Of a stretch of 64,000 nt of DNA, positions 20,640 to 32,328 are shown in pieces; position 1 is the stretch's first letter; each line of letters begins with the position of its first letter. Source of the stretch: Heterohyrax brucei. Taxonomy: Eukaryota; Chordata; Mammalia; Hyracoidea; Procaviidae. The stretch spans positions 20,689,501 to 20,753,500 of the forward strand of contig CM053140.1 of NCBI GenBank assembly GCA_028571685.1, given 5' to 3'. A program made the position numbers and the translations under genes. The notes under the pieces were generated by a model, which saw only the letters and a list, made by a program, of their open reading frames with translations, searched no databases and had not been told where the DNA came from.

Positions 20640-23290
20640 TAGCTGACTTGTAGGGTAACAGCATCAGGTAAGGAGGGTAACACCATCAGGTAAGGAGGGA
20701 GTGGACAGCCCCACTTGTCTGTCACTGGAGGCTTGCTTGTTGCTGTGGTGCAGGAAGCTATGCCACAGGTATTTAGGGACCAGCAGGGTCAACCATGGTA
20801 GCTAAGTTTCAGCTGAGCTTCCAGACTAAGACTAGGAAGGAGGACCCGGCAGTCTACTTCTGAAAGGAATTAGCCAGGGAAAATCTTATGAATAGCAGCC
20901 AAACATAGTCAGATGTGGTGCCAGAAAGTGAGCCCCCCCAGGTTGGAAGGCACTCAGAAGATGACTAGGAAAGAGCTGCCTCATCAAAGTAGAGTCACTC
21001 TTAACTATGTGGATGGAGTAAGGCCTCCAGGATCTTCAATCACTGATGTGGCACGACTCAAAATGAGAAGAAACAGCTGCAAACATCCAAATCAACTATG
21101 TCTGTGAACAAAAGATGATGGAAAAGCTCCGTTATCAGCAGTCAGAACAAGACAAGGCGCTGACTGCAGCACAGATCATAAATCACTCATATGCAAATTA
21201 AAACTGAAACTGAAGAAAATTAGAACAAGACCACAAGAGCCAAAGTATGACCTTGAGCATATCCCTCCTGAGTTTAAAGATCATCTAAGGAACAGATCTG
21301 ATGTGTTAACCACCAGCAACCGAAGACCAGACGAACTGTGGAATGACATCTAAGATATCATCCATGAAGAGAGCAAGAGGTCATTAAGAAGACAGGAAAG
21401 AAAGACAACATCAAATTGGATGTCAGAAGAGACTGTGAAACTTCCTCTCAAACGGTGAGCAGCTAAAGTAAAAGGGAGGTATGGTGAAGTAAAAGACCTA
21501 AGCAGATTTCAAAGAGTAGCTTGAGAAGACAAAATAAAGTATTGTAATGACATGTGTAAAGAGCTGGAACAGAAAACCAGAAGGGAAGAACACATTCTGT
21601 ATTTCTCAAGAGAAAAGAACTGAAGAAAAAATTCAAGCCTTGAGTTGCAATAGTGAAGCATTCTACAGAGAAGCTATTAAATGACTCAGGGAGCATCAAA
21701 AGAAGAGGGAAGGAATACACAGAGATATTATACTAGAAATAACCGGTCAATGTTCAGCCATTTGAAGAGGCAGCATATGATTAGGAACCGATGGTACTGA
21801 ACGATTGTTGAAGGCATTGTCAAAAAACAAGGTTCCAGGAAGTGATGGAATACCAACTGAGATATTTCAACAAGCAGATGCAGTGCTGGAAGTGCTCACT
21901 CATCTATGCCAAGAAATTTGGAAGACAACTTCCTGGCCAACTGACTGGAAGAAATCCAGATATTTATGCCTATCCGAAAGAAAGGTGATCCAACTGAATG
22001 TGGAAATTACTGAACAATATCGTTAGTATCATACACAAGTAAAATTTTGCTCAAGATCGTTCAAAAGTGACTGCAACAGTTTATTGACAACAAACTGCCA
22101 GAAATTCAAGCTGGATTCAGGAGAGGATGTGGAACCTGGGATATCATTGCTGATGTCAGATGGATCTTGGCTGAGAGCAGAGAATACCAAAAGAATCTTT
22201 GCTTGTGTTTCATTGACTATGCAAAGGCATTTGACTGTGTGGATCATAACAAATTATGGCTAACATTGCACAAAATGGGAATTTCAGAACACCTAATTGT
22301 GCTGTTAAGGAATCTGTCCATGAACCAAGAGACAGTTGTGCAAACAGAACAAGGAGACACTGCATAGTCTAAAGTCAGGCAACGTGTGCATCAGGGTTGT
22401 ATCTTGTCACCATACTCTTTCAATCTGTATGCCAAGCAAATAATCTGAGAAACTGGATTATATGAAGAACGAGGTATCAGGATTGGAGGACGACTCATTA
22501 ACAACCCGCATTATGCAGACAATACCACCTTACTTGCTGGAAGTGAAGAAGATTTGAAACACTTCCTGACGAAGATCAAGGACCATAGCCTTCAGTATGA
22601 ATTGTACCTCAACATTAAGAAAACAAAAATTCTCACAACCGGACCAATAAGCAGTATTGTCATAAACGGAGAAAGGATTTAGGTAGTCAAGGATTTCATT
22701 TTGCTTGGTTCCACAATCAATGTCCATGGAAGCAGCAGTCAAGAAGTCAAAAGACCCGTTGCACTGGGACACTCTGCTGCAAACAATCTCTTTAAAGTAT
22801 TGAGAACTAAAGATGACACCTGGGAGACTAAGATGCGCCTGACTCAAGCCATGGTATTTTCAGTTGCATCATATGCATGTGAAAGCTGGACTATGAACAA
22901 AGAAGACAGAAGAAGAATTGATGCCTTTGAATTGTGGTGTTGGAGAAGAATGTTGAATGTACCGTGGACTGCCAAAAAAACAAACAGATCTGTTCTGGAA
23001 GAAGTCCAACCAGAGCACTCCTTGGAAGCAAAGATGGCAAAACTGCATCTTACATACTTTGGACATGTCAGGAAGGATCAGTCCCTGGAAGACATCATAC
23101 GTGATAGAGTGAGGGTCAGTGGAAAAGAGGACGACCCTCCATAAGATGGACTGACACAGTTGCCACATCAACGGGCTTAAGCATAAAAATGATTGTGGAC
23201 ATGGTGCAAGACCCGGCAGTATTTTGTTTTGTTGTGCAGGGCTCACTATGAGTCGGAACCAACTCGACGGTACATAATAACAGCAACAAC
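20640..23290 (+). mobile_element. RTE-clade LINE, long decayed copy
   Basis: The longest RTE copy here. It runs from a 5' region (20640-21100), through part of the endonuclease (21120-21250), to the reverse transcriptase at about 21800-22560. Recognisable RT motifs are NKVPGSDGIPTEIFQQADA and FIDYAKAFDCVDHNKLW, with a decayed active-site region near 22510 where YADD reads as YADN. The C-terminal segment has DAFELWCWRRMLNVPWTAK and LHLTYFGHVRKDQSLEDI, and the end has the terminal hairpin region and (AAC)n-like tail. Stops and frameshifts show it is dead. RTE/BovB-type LINEs are known to have moved between vertebrate lineages by horizontal transfer. Confidence 0.88.
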
Positions 23291-23605
23291 AGATAATGTC
23301 TTCAGCCAAGTTCTTTTGAGATATGAGAGAGAAGTAAGCAGAGAGACATGGGAACCAGGAGCAGAGTGTGCTAGAAGCAGAGTGTGGCCTTTAGACCTAG
23401 ATTCCTGAACTGAAATGCTCCCAGACCAAGGGAAGACTGATGACAAGAACGTTCCTTGACAGAAGCAAGACAAGAGACACAACAGAGAGGAAAGCCTTCC
23501 CCTGGAGCGTGCACCCTGAATTCACACTCCTAGCCTACTGGACTGTGAGAGAATAAAGCCATCCACTTCGAGTATTTCTGTTATAGTAGCACTAGATGAC
23601 TAAGA
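23290..23605 (+). mobile_element. MaLR/ERVL-type LTR, 3' part (plus)
   Basis: It contains 'gagatatgagagagaag', 'gaaagccttcccctggag', 'ctgtgagagaataaa' and ends 'ctagatgactaagaca', the sense 3' half of the LTR family. The AATAAA at about 23551 would be the LTR poly(A) signal. Confidence 0.7.
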
Positions 23606-24000
23606 CACATCTTTATGTCATTATGAAAGATAGTATTTTAAAATAGTTTTAATGTGGAGAAATGCATTTTATATAATATTATGTGCAATAACATCATTTC
23701 AATCTATTGAAATGGTTATCTGTGGTTATGAAGACTGTGTGTCTAAGAAAAATGAAAAAATACATCAGAAGTATGTATGTATAGAACTGTGACTGTGGAT
23801 TAGAAAAGTTTCATTTTCTTCCTCACACTTTTGCGTTCTACAGATCTTCGATAAACGTACAACCTTAAGTTGAAGAAAAGGAGGAGGAAGAAAGAGAAGG
23901 AGTTGGAGAATACAAAAAGACAGAGGGAGATCCTTGAAGAATTCTTACACCTGAAGAGCAGGCAGAAGAGAAGCCAGTAACCACTGAGAAGGGGCAGAAA
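23606..24000. other. Intergenic, no gene recognised
   Basis: A/T-rich sequence followed by an A/G-rich stretch (23870-23950). No repeat family was identified and no open frame is worth calling. Confidence 0.45.
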
Positions 24001-24002
24001 GG

Positions 24003-24147
24003 GGCAAAACCAAAAACCCATTGCTGCCCAGTCGACTCCGGCTCATAGCGACCCTATAGGAGAGAATAGAACCACCCCCATCGAGTTTCCAAGGAGCGCC
24101 TGGTGGATTTGAACTGCCGATCCTTTGGTTAGCAGCCATTGCCACTG
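24003..24147 (-). mobile_element. AfroSINE (antisense)
   Basis: 'aaaacccattgctgcccag', 'ggctcatagcgaccctatag', 'tttccaaggagcgcctggtg' and 'tttggttagcagccattg' are present. It keeps several CpGs, so it may be one of the younger copies. Confidence 0.92.
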
Positions 24148-24179
24148 GGGTTAGAAAGAGGCAAAGGGCCTGAAAATAT

Positions 24180-24860
24180 CTGGTAAATGGAGAATTGTGC
24201 CCGCCCCGTGTTCTAATCGGGAAGACAACACTTTCTGCATAACAAACAACCCCCAAAGTCAGTGACTAGCAGCACCAGCGCTGGTCGTCCACACTGTAGT
24301 CTGCGACAGATCAGCAGGGACTCTGTGCCACACAGTCAGTCAAGGACTCAGCCCCACACAGGCTGCACCGTCTTGACCACGAACAGACACAGGCAGCCGT
24401 GGGAAGAGAACAGACTGCGGACACCGGCTTCCGTTTCTCCGTGCTGCCACCTGGCAGCACCACGTGCCACCTTGCTCGCATTTAATTGGTCAAGAGTTGG
24501 TCACGTGGCGCTGATCAACCGCAAAGGGGCGGGCCGGGGGAGCAACTGGAATCTTTGAAGTATTGCTCTCTCACAGATAACGCGAAAGTCAGCACTTTCT
24601 TCTAGGAAAACGCTCCCGTAGCTCGCAGCAAATGCGAACAAGGCCGTTCCTTGACGCCTTATTTATGAGCAAGATAAACCTCTTGTCCCAACTCGACCGG
24701 GCCGCTCCCTCCCTCACATCCCTGCACCAGTGTCGCTTGTTTTTCCTCCCCCTCTTCTTGCCCCGCCTTGCTTTTCTTCCTGACCTTTCTCGGATCCTGA
24801 ACTTTCCTATTTGCTCTTTGCCTGTCTTCCCCCTCGGGATGTCGGTCTCACAGGGGTGGG
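24180..24860. promoter_or_regulatory. CpG-rich promoter-like patch of unknown origin
   Basis: About thirty CpGs fall within about 550 bp, against very few in the surrounding 10 kb. Visible motifs are an inverted CCAAT box (ATTGG, about 24486), a CACGTG E-box (about 24502), a GC box (GGGGCGGG, about 24527) and further downstream 'agataaacctcttg', which resembles an ERV LTR poly(A) region. It is either an orphan CpG island or promoter, or a younger CpG-rich solo LTR. No linked exon was found. Confidence 0.4.
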
Positions 24861-25034
24861 GCCTTTGCCGCGCTCACCTGTGTATCCAGGCACCTAGAAG
24901 CCTGGCAGGTAGCAGGTCATAGGTGAATACAGTTCAGTGAGTGAATGGAAAAAAAAAAAAGAAACTTCATAAATAGTGTTATATGCAAATAACGGAGAAC
25001 ATCTAGCATGGCCAAGGAGCAAACTCCATCTGTA

Positions 25035-25110
25035 TGTATTGTATGCATTTCCTGTGGCTGCCATGACAAATGACCACAAACCCTATGGCTTGAAACAGCA
25101 GAACTTCTCC
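25035..25110 (-). mobile_element. LTR-like mammalian repeat, first part (antisense)
   Basis: 'tttcctgtggctgccatgac' and 'gaccacaaaccctatggctt' match the start of a common antisense MLT/MST-like LTR. It continues at 25565 after two SINEs. Confidence 0.5.
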
Positions 25111-25149
25111 CAAATTCCTGACTCATACAAACCACAAAAATAAATAAAT

Positions 25150-25327
25150 AAAACAGCCTCTGCCCTGGAGTCAGTGCTGACAGAGTGTAACTGGCCCATA
25201 GGCTTTTCAAGACTGTAAATCTTTGTGGAAGCTGACTGCTGTATCTTTCTCCTGTGGTACAACTGGTGGGTTTGAAGTGTTAATTAGCACGCGAGCACTT
25301 AACCATTGCACCACTAAGGCTTCTCCA
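25150..25327 (-). mobile_element. AfroSINE-related SINE (antisense), diverged
   Basis: The tail end 'gagcacttaaccattgcacc' and 'actggtgggtttgaag' mark the tRNA-like head on the minus strand; the rest is diverged. Confidence 0.65.
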
Positions 25328-25411
25328 TACAAACCGTATGAGATAATAAATGCTTTAAAAACAAAAACAAACAAAATAGGATCTACTCTCTCACAGCTGT
25401 GGAGACCCACC

Positions 25412-25572
25412 CCCAAAACCCGCTGCCCTCAAGTGATTCTAACTCATAGCAACTCTACAGGACAGAGCAGAACTGTTCCATGGAGCTTCCAAGGAGTGCC
25501 TGATAGATTTGAACTGCCAACTTTTTGGTTAGCAGTGGCAGCACTTAGCCACTCTGCCACCAAGGTTTTCAC
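25412..25572 (-). mobile_element. AfroSINE (antisense)
   Basis: 'aacccgctgccctcaag', 'caggacagagcagaactg', 'ttttggttagcagtggc', 'ccactctgccaccaagg'. Confidence 0.9.
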
Positions 25573-25960
25573 ACCAGAAGTCCAGAATCAAGGTGTTGGC
25601 AGGATTGGATCCTTCTGGAGCTCTGAAAGAGAAGCTCTTCCTTGCTTCTCTTCTCATTTCGGTGGCTCCACCATTCCTCGGCTCGTGGATGTATTACTCA
25701 GTCTCTGCCCCCATCTTCACATGGCCTTCTTCCCTATATGTCTGTGTCTGTTTCTCCTCTGCTCTCTCTTATGATGATATTGGTCATTGATTTAGGGCCC
25801 ATTCAGATAATCCAGGATGATGTCACCTCAACATCCTTAAGTTCATTGCATCTGCAAAGGCTTTCTTTCCAGGTAGGATCACCCTCACACCTTCTGAGTT
25901 TTAGGATGTGGACATATCTTTTTGTGGTCACCATTCCACACACTACACATATGAATATAA
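25573..25960 (-). mobile_element. LTR-like mammalian repeat, second part (antisense)
   Basis: 'agaagtccagaatcaaggtg', 'cttcacatggccttcttcc', 'gatttagggcccattcagat' and 'aggatgatgtcacctcaac' follow the order of a widespread MLT/MST-like LTR on the minus strand. It was split from 25035-25110 by two SINEs. Confidence 0.6.
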
Positions 25961-26119
25961 GTTGAGATACTCTTGTGAGTGCTTAAAAAAAAAGTTGTAG
26001 AATGATGCTAACGATACTTATCATTTCTATAAACCAAAAGCAATACACCGTTGGCTGCTCCTGGGTGAGCTGCATGGCTGGAGCTAGAGGTGTAGGTGGA
26101 TTTGCCATGGAAGAGTCTT

Positions 26120-26403
26120 ATAAATCTATTGAATTTAAAACTTTATTAAGGTATAAACAATGCATAACAAAATGCACATATTTAAAGCATACATAAGTGA
26201 AAGCTTGTTTCAAAACTGTGCATACATACATCCATGAAACCATCACCATAGTCAAGTTAGTGAATATTTCCATCACCTCGAGAAGTTTCCTCCTTCCTTT
26301 TTAGTATCCATTCTTTTCTGCTTTCCTCCACCCCCAACCCCAGGCAGCCACTGATAGTTTTTTGTCCCTAGATATTAGATTGCATTCTCTAGAAATGTAC
26401 GAA
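26120..26403 (-). mobile_element. L1M-type LINE, first part (antisense)
   Basis: 'tttattaaggtataaac', 'catgaaaccatcaccatag', 'ccaggcagccactgatag' and 'attgcattctctagaaatg' are typical of old L1M 3' ends on the minus strand. It resumes at about 29135 after the nested insertions. Confidence 0.75.
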
Positions 26404-26644
26404 GACTACCAATTAAGTTTCTAAACTCATCCTAGAAAAAGTGCTACATACCTCATTGCTGAATATCACAATGGTCACCTTCAAAGTACTCCCTTTGAGA
26501 AGCTATGCACCAACACCAGCAATTAGTCTACCCTTTTTCTGGAATGACCTGTTCAGAGGTATTGTCACATTACCCTTGATGCCCTGAATATCATCAAAAT
26601 GCCTTCCCTTCAGTATTTCCTTTATCTTTGGGTAAAGAAAAAAG
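26404..26644 (-). mobile_element. Mariner-derived foldback element copy A, left part
   Basis: Near-terminal 'ccaattaagtttctaaactc' leads into the reverse of a mariner transposase C-terminal coding region. It is interrupted at 26644 by an L1 and continues at 28849. It belongs to the same family as 39668-40205, in the opposite orientation. Confidence 0.75.
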
Positions 26645-28848
26645 CCATCCTGACCTTAAAACCTACTACATTGCCATAGTAGTCAAGACAGCCTGGTACT
26701 GGCACAAAAGCAGACGCATAGACCAATGGAACAGAATCAAAAATCCAAGTATAACTTCGTACACTTATAAACAGCTGACATTTGATAAAAGTCCCAAAAC
26801 TGTGAACTGGGGGTAAAGGCAGTCTCTTCAACAAATGGTTTGCAATAATTGGAAATCCACCTGCAAAAAAATGAAACAAGACCCTTATCTCACACCATGC
26901 ACAAAAACTAATTCAAAATGGATCAAAGACCTAAATATAAAAGCTAAAATAATAAAATTCTTGGAAGGAAAAATTGGGAAGATGATGGAAGTGTTAATCC
27001 GTGGCATCAAAAGTCTACTAGAAACCATCAACTACCTTCAGTCATCAGAAATGAAAATAGATAATTGAGAACTCTTAAAAATTAAACACTTATGCTCATC
27101 CAAAGCCTTTATCAAAAGAGTGAAAAGACTACCTACAGAGTGGGAACGAATATTTGCCCACCATGCTTCCAACTGCTGCCTAATCTCTCTAATCTACAAG
27201 ATACTGCGAAACCTCGACAAGAAAAGGACCAACAACCCAATTAAAAACTGGGCAAATTACATGAACAGGCACTTCACCAAAGAAGACATATAGGTTGCCA
27301 ACAGATATATGAGGATATGTTCATGACTGTTAGTCATCAGAGAAATCCAAATTAAAAGCACAATGAGATAACCATCTCATCCCAACAAAGGTGGCAATAA
27401 CCCAAAAAACACAGAATAATAAATGCTGCAGAGGACGTGGGGTGATTGGGACCCTCCTATACTATTGGTGGGACTGGAAAACGATTCCACCGCAATGGAA
27501 ATCAGTTTGGCCCTTTCTTAAAAACCTAGAAATAGAAATACCATATGATCCAGCAATTCCACTCTTTGGAATATAGCTCAAAGAAAAAAATGAGTACCTC
27601 GCAAACAGATACTTGCGTGCCAATGTTTATTTTAGTTCTCTCCACAATAGCAAACAGTTGGAAACAATGCAGATGCCCATCAACAGATGAACGGTTAAAC
27701 AAACTGTGGTATATTTATACGATGGAGTACTATGCAATGATAAGAAACAATGATGGTTTAGAGAAATACCTGTCAACGTGGGACCATCTAGAGAAATTAC
27801 GCTGAGCAAAATTAGCCAGACACAACAGGACAAATTTTGTATGAGACCATTGTTATAAAGAATGTAACTAATTATTAAGCACAGTAGAAATCAGTATTTG
27901 ATGGCTACAGGGGGCGGGGCAGGGAGGGAGAGGGATGTTTTACAAATCAGACAGTGGTTAGGATTAAGGATGGATATAGGATGTGAGAGCATGCACTAGA
28001 AGTGGGGTACCCACAACTACTCATGTTCAAAACTAAATTGTCCCCTTAATGTAGACCACCTCTTTGGAAGAACAGGTAAATAGGGTCTGGAATCAGAAAC
28101 CGTGCTCTCAGGGGACATCCAGACTAATTGGGATATGCACGGTTTTTCTCTCTCCTTCTCTCAAGATTATCACTCCACATGCCCCCTGGGTGAGTGGTGA
28201 CCAGGATCTTAAAAGCTAGTAAGCTGCCATCTAAATAGCACCAAATAGTCCCAGTCCATCTGGGGCAAATGGGGGACACCAAGGGCAGGAGAAAAATACA
28301 AACCCACTAGATGGAAGGGGCCATATGAGTCACAGCCTGCTTCAGCGTGGGGCTGGAAGAACTAGATGGTGCCCAGCCACCACCAATGACAGCCTGGACA
28401 GGGTAAGTGGAGTGGAGCTCTGGACACAGCAGGTGATGGAGCAGAGGGCAGAGCTAGAACTCTACCAAAGAGACACATCTGATGGTCCTTCTCAACAGTG
28501 GGCCCTCTGGGAGCATGGTCCCCACACTCTCTAACCCTCAAGTGCATCCAGCACTGGGCCCAGCTTCCCAGATAAAGAGTGACCTGGACCATACAAAACG
28601 TAGAGCGATATTGGAGGCAACAAATATGTAAAAATGTTCATGGAGTTGTCTGAGAGACACTTTGCTGGAGCCGAGTTGATGGGTGAGGAAGGGCAGACCT
28701 TTATCAAAAGGTCATAGGAAGTTCTGAACAAAAGGGGAAGTGTGCTATTACATGGGCAGGGAGGGGGGCAGCTAGAATAGAGGTGAAAGTTCTGGGTGTT
28801 TTATGGCAATGTGATATAGACTATAAAATTGTTCTTAATTCACAATAA
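26645..28848 (+). mobile_element. L1 LINE, 5'-truncated (plus)
   Basis: The C-terminal third of L1 ORF2 is readable in pieces: [78 protein letters not shown]. About 1 kb of 3'UTR and an A-rich tail follow. Exact 11-bp direct repeats AAAGAAAAAAG at 26634-26644 and 28849-28859 are its target-site duplication. Stops and frameshifts show it is dead. It inserted into the mariner-derived element. Confidence 0.9.
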
Positions 28849-29130
28849 AAAGAAAAAAGTCATTTGGGGGCCAGATCAGGTGAGTAGGGAGGGTGCTCCA
28901 ACACAGTTATTTCTTTACTGGCTAAAACCTCCTTCGTAGACAATTATACAATTAAGTTTGCTAGCTTGCCGCCTTGCCACCATACACAATGGCCATTCTA
29001 GAGTTTCAAAATTGCTTTGAAGGGTGGACTAGGTGTTGGCATTGGTGCATAACCTCCCAAGCGGAGTACTTCTAAGGTGACCGTACTGATATTCAGCAGT
29101 GAGGTATGCAGAACTTAGAACAATTAAGTT
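28849..29130 (-). mobile_element. Mariner-derived foldback element copy A, right part
   Basis: It continues the element after the L1: the reverse of a PPYSPDL-type transposase motif (28872-28895), a spacer, then an inverted sense copy of the transposase C-terminus with CITSQ-like remnants, ending 'caattaagtttgtggactc'. Confidence 0.75.
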
Positions 29131-29134
29131 TGTG

Positions 29135-29720
29135 GACTCAGCTGTCAGACCTCATATATAAATGCACTCATAGAGTACGTACTCTGGGTGTCCAGCTTTC
29201 AGCAGAGTGATTTTGAGATTCATCCATGTGAATACATATATCCATACCTCATTCTGATTTTATTGCCTAGTAGTATTCCACTGTATGCATGTGCCAGTGT
29301 TTGCTTATCACATGTTGATGGACTTTTGAGTTATTTCCCTTTTGGGGGTATTTAAAAAAGGCTGTTAAAAGGTGTCATGTACAAGTGTTTGAGTAAACAC
29401 GTTTTTAAAATTTGTCTTGAATAAACACCTAGGAACAAAATGGCTAGATCACATAGTTAACTTAAGAGACTGATAAACTGTCCTCCAAAGCAACTGCACC
29501 ATTTTAACATTCCCACCAGTAGCATATGAGAGTTTCAGTTCTCCCTTATCTTCATCAGCATTTGGTATGGTCTTTTTAATTTTAGCTGTTTTACAGACTG
29601 TATTCATGTACTTTTGACTTCCTCTTCCCTCATGACTAATGATGTGAAATACCTTTTCATTTGCTGATTGACCATTTGTATATCTTCTTCTTGTTAAATT
29701 TTATGTCACACGAACACAGC
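29135..29720 (-). mobile_element. L1M-type LINE, second part (antisense)
   Basis: 'ttttgagattcatccatgtg', 'cctagtagtattccactg', 'aacaaaatggctagatcac' and 'cattcccaccagtagc' continue the L1M interrupted at 26403. Confidence 0.8.
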
Positions 29721-30845
29721 ATTTATTTTAAAATAAATGAAAAATTCAAAAGTTGTATTATAAATGTTACATACAGTTATATACATATTGCATTAGTTTT
29801 CATAAACAGATGTTAACGGTAGCTTGCCCTAGAGGAATGTTTCTCTCTCACTTAACAGGCTACAGGAGATTATTGAGGAGGCTCACTCCCATAAACTGAG
29901 AGCCAGTATCCCAGTTTCATCCCTGAGGTGATGCTCGCCCAACAAATGGCTCTCCAATCTGTCAGTCTTCTAATCAGGTGGCCTTGCCACCTACCTTTGT
30001 AAGAGAAGCAGAGAAACATCTTCTTTTATTCTGGGCAGCAATACTCCAGATAAAAACTGGGATTCCATCACTACAGATTGATGGAAAGGTGAATATTGGG
30101 ATAATGACTAAACTTTGGGCCCCTATGGAAATTTAACACAAGTCTTTCTGTTCAAAGCCAGGATCTACAAAGTCAGATGTAGGGGGGAGAAAAATTCTAA
30201 CTGCTTGTTATCCTGTTTAATGCCTATATTCTGTGTACATACTGAGATTCATATGATATAAAGAGTAGTTTAAGTGTTAAAGCTATGAAGGGTGAATGCT
30301 AAAAATTATTTTCCAGAAAGTGACTCATAATCAGCAGGAACCCTATATTGTTGTGCTCTGTTACCTCTGAAGAATAGAGAGAAAAAAGAAGAGAGAGAGG
30401 AAGGAAGTGAGTTTCAGCATAGGGAAATGGTGACAGTGTCTGCTGGAGAAGGACGAGATATGAGAGAAGAGATGCAGGAAGGTTTTATGGATGGCAGGCC
30501 TGCCCCTGACTTTTCAGAACGTAAATGGAGGCCCTCATGCTTTCTGTTATAAACTAAGCAAACTGAAAGAAATTGTGTTGTATCATGACACTCCAGTAGC
30601 AACGAGGACACTTAGCACCTGAATCTTGGCCTCTTTCACCATTCTCCAATAAAAGGAACCAGGGATCCTTGGAAAATCAGTTGATTCTAGGGCTGGGGCA
30701 GAGAAATCACAAGATGATACTGGAACATCTTGTGTATCAGAAAGTAGGGAATTATTTACAATACAAAAGGATATGATCATGTCAAAGGGACACAGGAGTC
30801 AACCTGGAAGAGCTTCTTATTTTCAGGAACAAAATAAACAAAATT
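29721..30845. other. Intergenic, no gene recognised
   Basis: About 1.1 kb. No open frame has recognisable similarity. Part of it may be old LTR or internal ERV sequence, but I cannot assign it. Confidence 0.4.
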
Positions 30846-31097
30846 GTTATTGTTGTTAGGTGCCATCAAGTCAGTTCTGACTCATAGTGACTATGTACAA
30901 CAGACTGAAACACTGCCTGGTCCTGCTCCATCCTCACAGTCCTTATTATGCTTGAACCCATTGTTCTAGCAACTATGTCAGTTTATGTCACTGAGGGTCT
31001 TCCTCTTTTCTGCTGACCTTCTGCTTTACTAAGCATAATGCCTCTCTCCAAGAACTTGTCCATCCTGATAACATGTCTAAAGTATGAGAGATGAGGT
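30846..31097 (-). mobile_element. RTE LINE 3' end (antisense)
   Basis: It begins 'ttgttattgttgttaggtgc' and follows the reversed family 3' end as far as 'acatgtctaaagtatgag'. Confidence 0.85.
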
Positions 31098-31938
31098 CTT
31101 GGTATAAAAGAAAATTATAGCCCCCATAATGAAATAAATATCCAGGAGTACATACGATATAGATGAGTTGTTAAGTAAATAATGAGAAAAGGACAAATAT
31201 TCCTTACAGAAGAATTCAAAGTCTTAAGTCAAGAAAAAATGAGTGAAATAGAAAATCACCTTTTAAGCACCACAGTAGTAACTGTTGCAGGCAAGATCCA
31301 CTAGTGGGTATAAAAATTAATACAAGTAAGTGAAGTTTAAGAAGGATCAGAACATTTGCAGTGTCAAAAATATCACCCCCAAAATATTTATCAAGGGAAA
31401 AAAATCACTGTACGATGCACACTCTACCTTAAGAAAGTGATGGTGGTTGCTGTTACAGATAGCAATTCATGTGGATGTTATATAAGCCCTGATATGATAT
31501 TTTAAGAATGGTGTGGGACAGCATCTGACCTCCTTTATCTTCACAAAGGGGAAAGAGAATTGAGATAAACAGCCCCAGGCTGATTGCTATGAGGCAGATG
31601 TTAGACATACTTTCACTCTCCATTCACTATTTTTACCAGTTCTGACACCAGCCATCCCTCCCACAGCACTCTGTGCTTCTCTGCTGAGTTCGATAATCCA
31701 TTGCAATGACTACATAGAACTCATAGACAATACTCATGATCATGGGGTTTATTAGGCAACTACTAGGTTACAATTCAAGTTCAGGAGCACTGAGGATACA
31801 GTTCTTCTTCAGGATAGCTTCTTTTCAGCTGTGCTTACAGGCATGCCTGTCTATCCCTCCACCTCTGTCCTACAGCTATGAAGTGTTATGAGGCTCTTTA
31901 AAAGACAGATCTCTTTTAAAAGACACCTCTCTACACCA
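31098..31938. other. Intergenic, no gene recognised
   Basis: No gene. From about 31640 it resembles the antisense side of an LTR (with 'ggggtttattaggcaact'), apparently continuing after the SINE at 31940. Confidence 0.4.
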
Positions 31939-31939
31939 G

Positions 31940-32098
31940 TATGGAAACCCTCATGGTGTAGTGGTTAAGTGCTATGTTTGCTAACCCAAAGGTCTGCAGT
32001 TCAAATCCACCAGGCAGCGCTCCTTGGAGTAGTTTTACTCTGTTCTCTAGGGTCACTATGAGTTGGAAACTGACTTGACAGCAGTGGGTTTGGTTTGG
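31940..32098 (+). mobile_element. AfroSINE (plus)
   Basis: 'ggaaaccctcatggtgtagt', 'taagtgctatgtttgctaac', 'cagttcaaatccaccagg', ending 'cagtgggtttggtttgg'. It is inserted into an LTR-like sequence. Confidence 0.92.
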
Positions 32099-32280
32099 TT
32101 TCTGAGCCAGGAAGCTTTGGCTCAAAGGTGCTCAGCTCAAGCTTCCTATGTTGACACATCTAATGCTGCCAAGTGCCTGGAAGCACCCTGCTTAGCCAGC
32201 AAGCCTCCTGAACAGGCGATCTCTGTCAGGTCTCCCCTGTCACTGTTTCTCTTCCAATACGTCCTTCAGTCTTCAGTGTT

Positions 32281-32328
32281 ACAGCTCTTTGTCTCCTGGT
32301 TCCATCAGCTCTTTGTCTCCTGGTTCCA
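32281..32328. repeat. 24-bp exact tandem duplication
   Basis: The 24-base unit beginning 'cagctctttgtctcctgg' occurs twice head to tail, inside an antisense LTR-like sequence (about 32100-32660). Confidence 0.85.

Noticed and set aside
22701-23144. 147-residue open frame that could be taken for a host gene
   Set aside because: It is the C-terminal part of the RTE LINE polyprotein, repeated at 15.5, 36.2, 41.7 and 43.0 kb.
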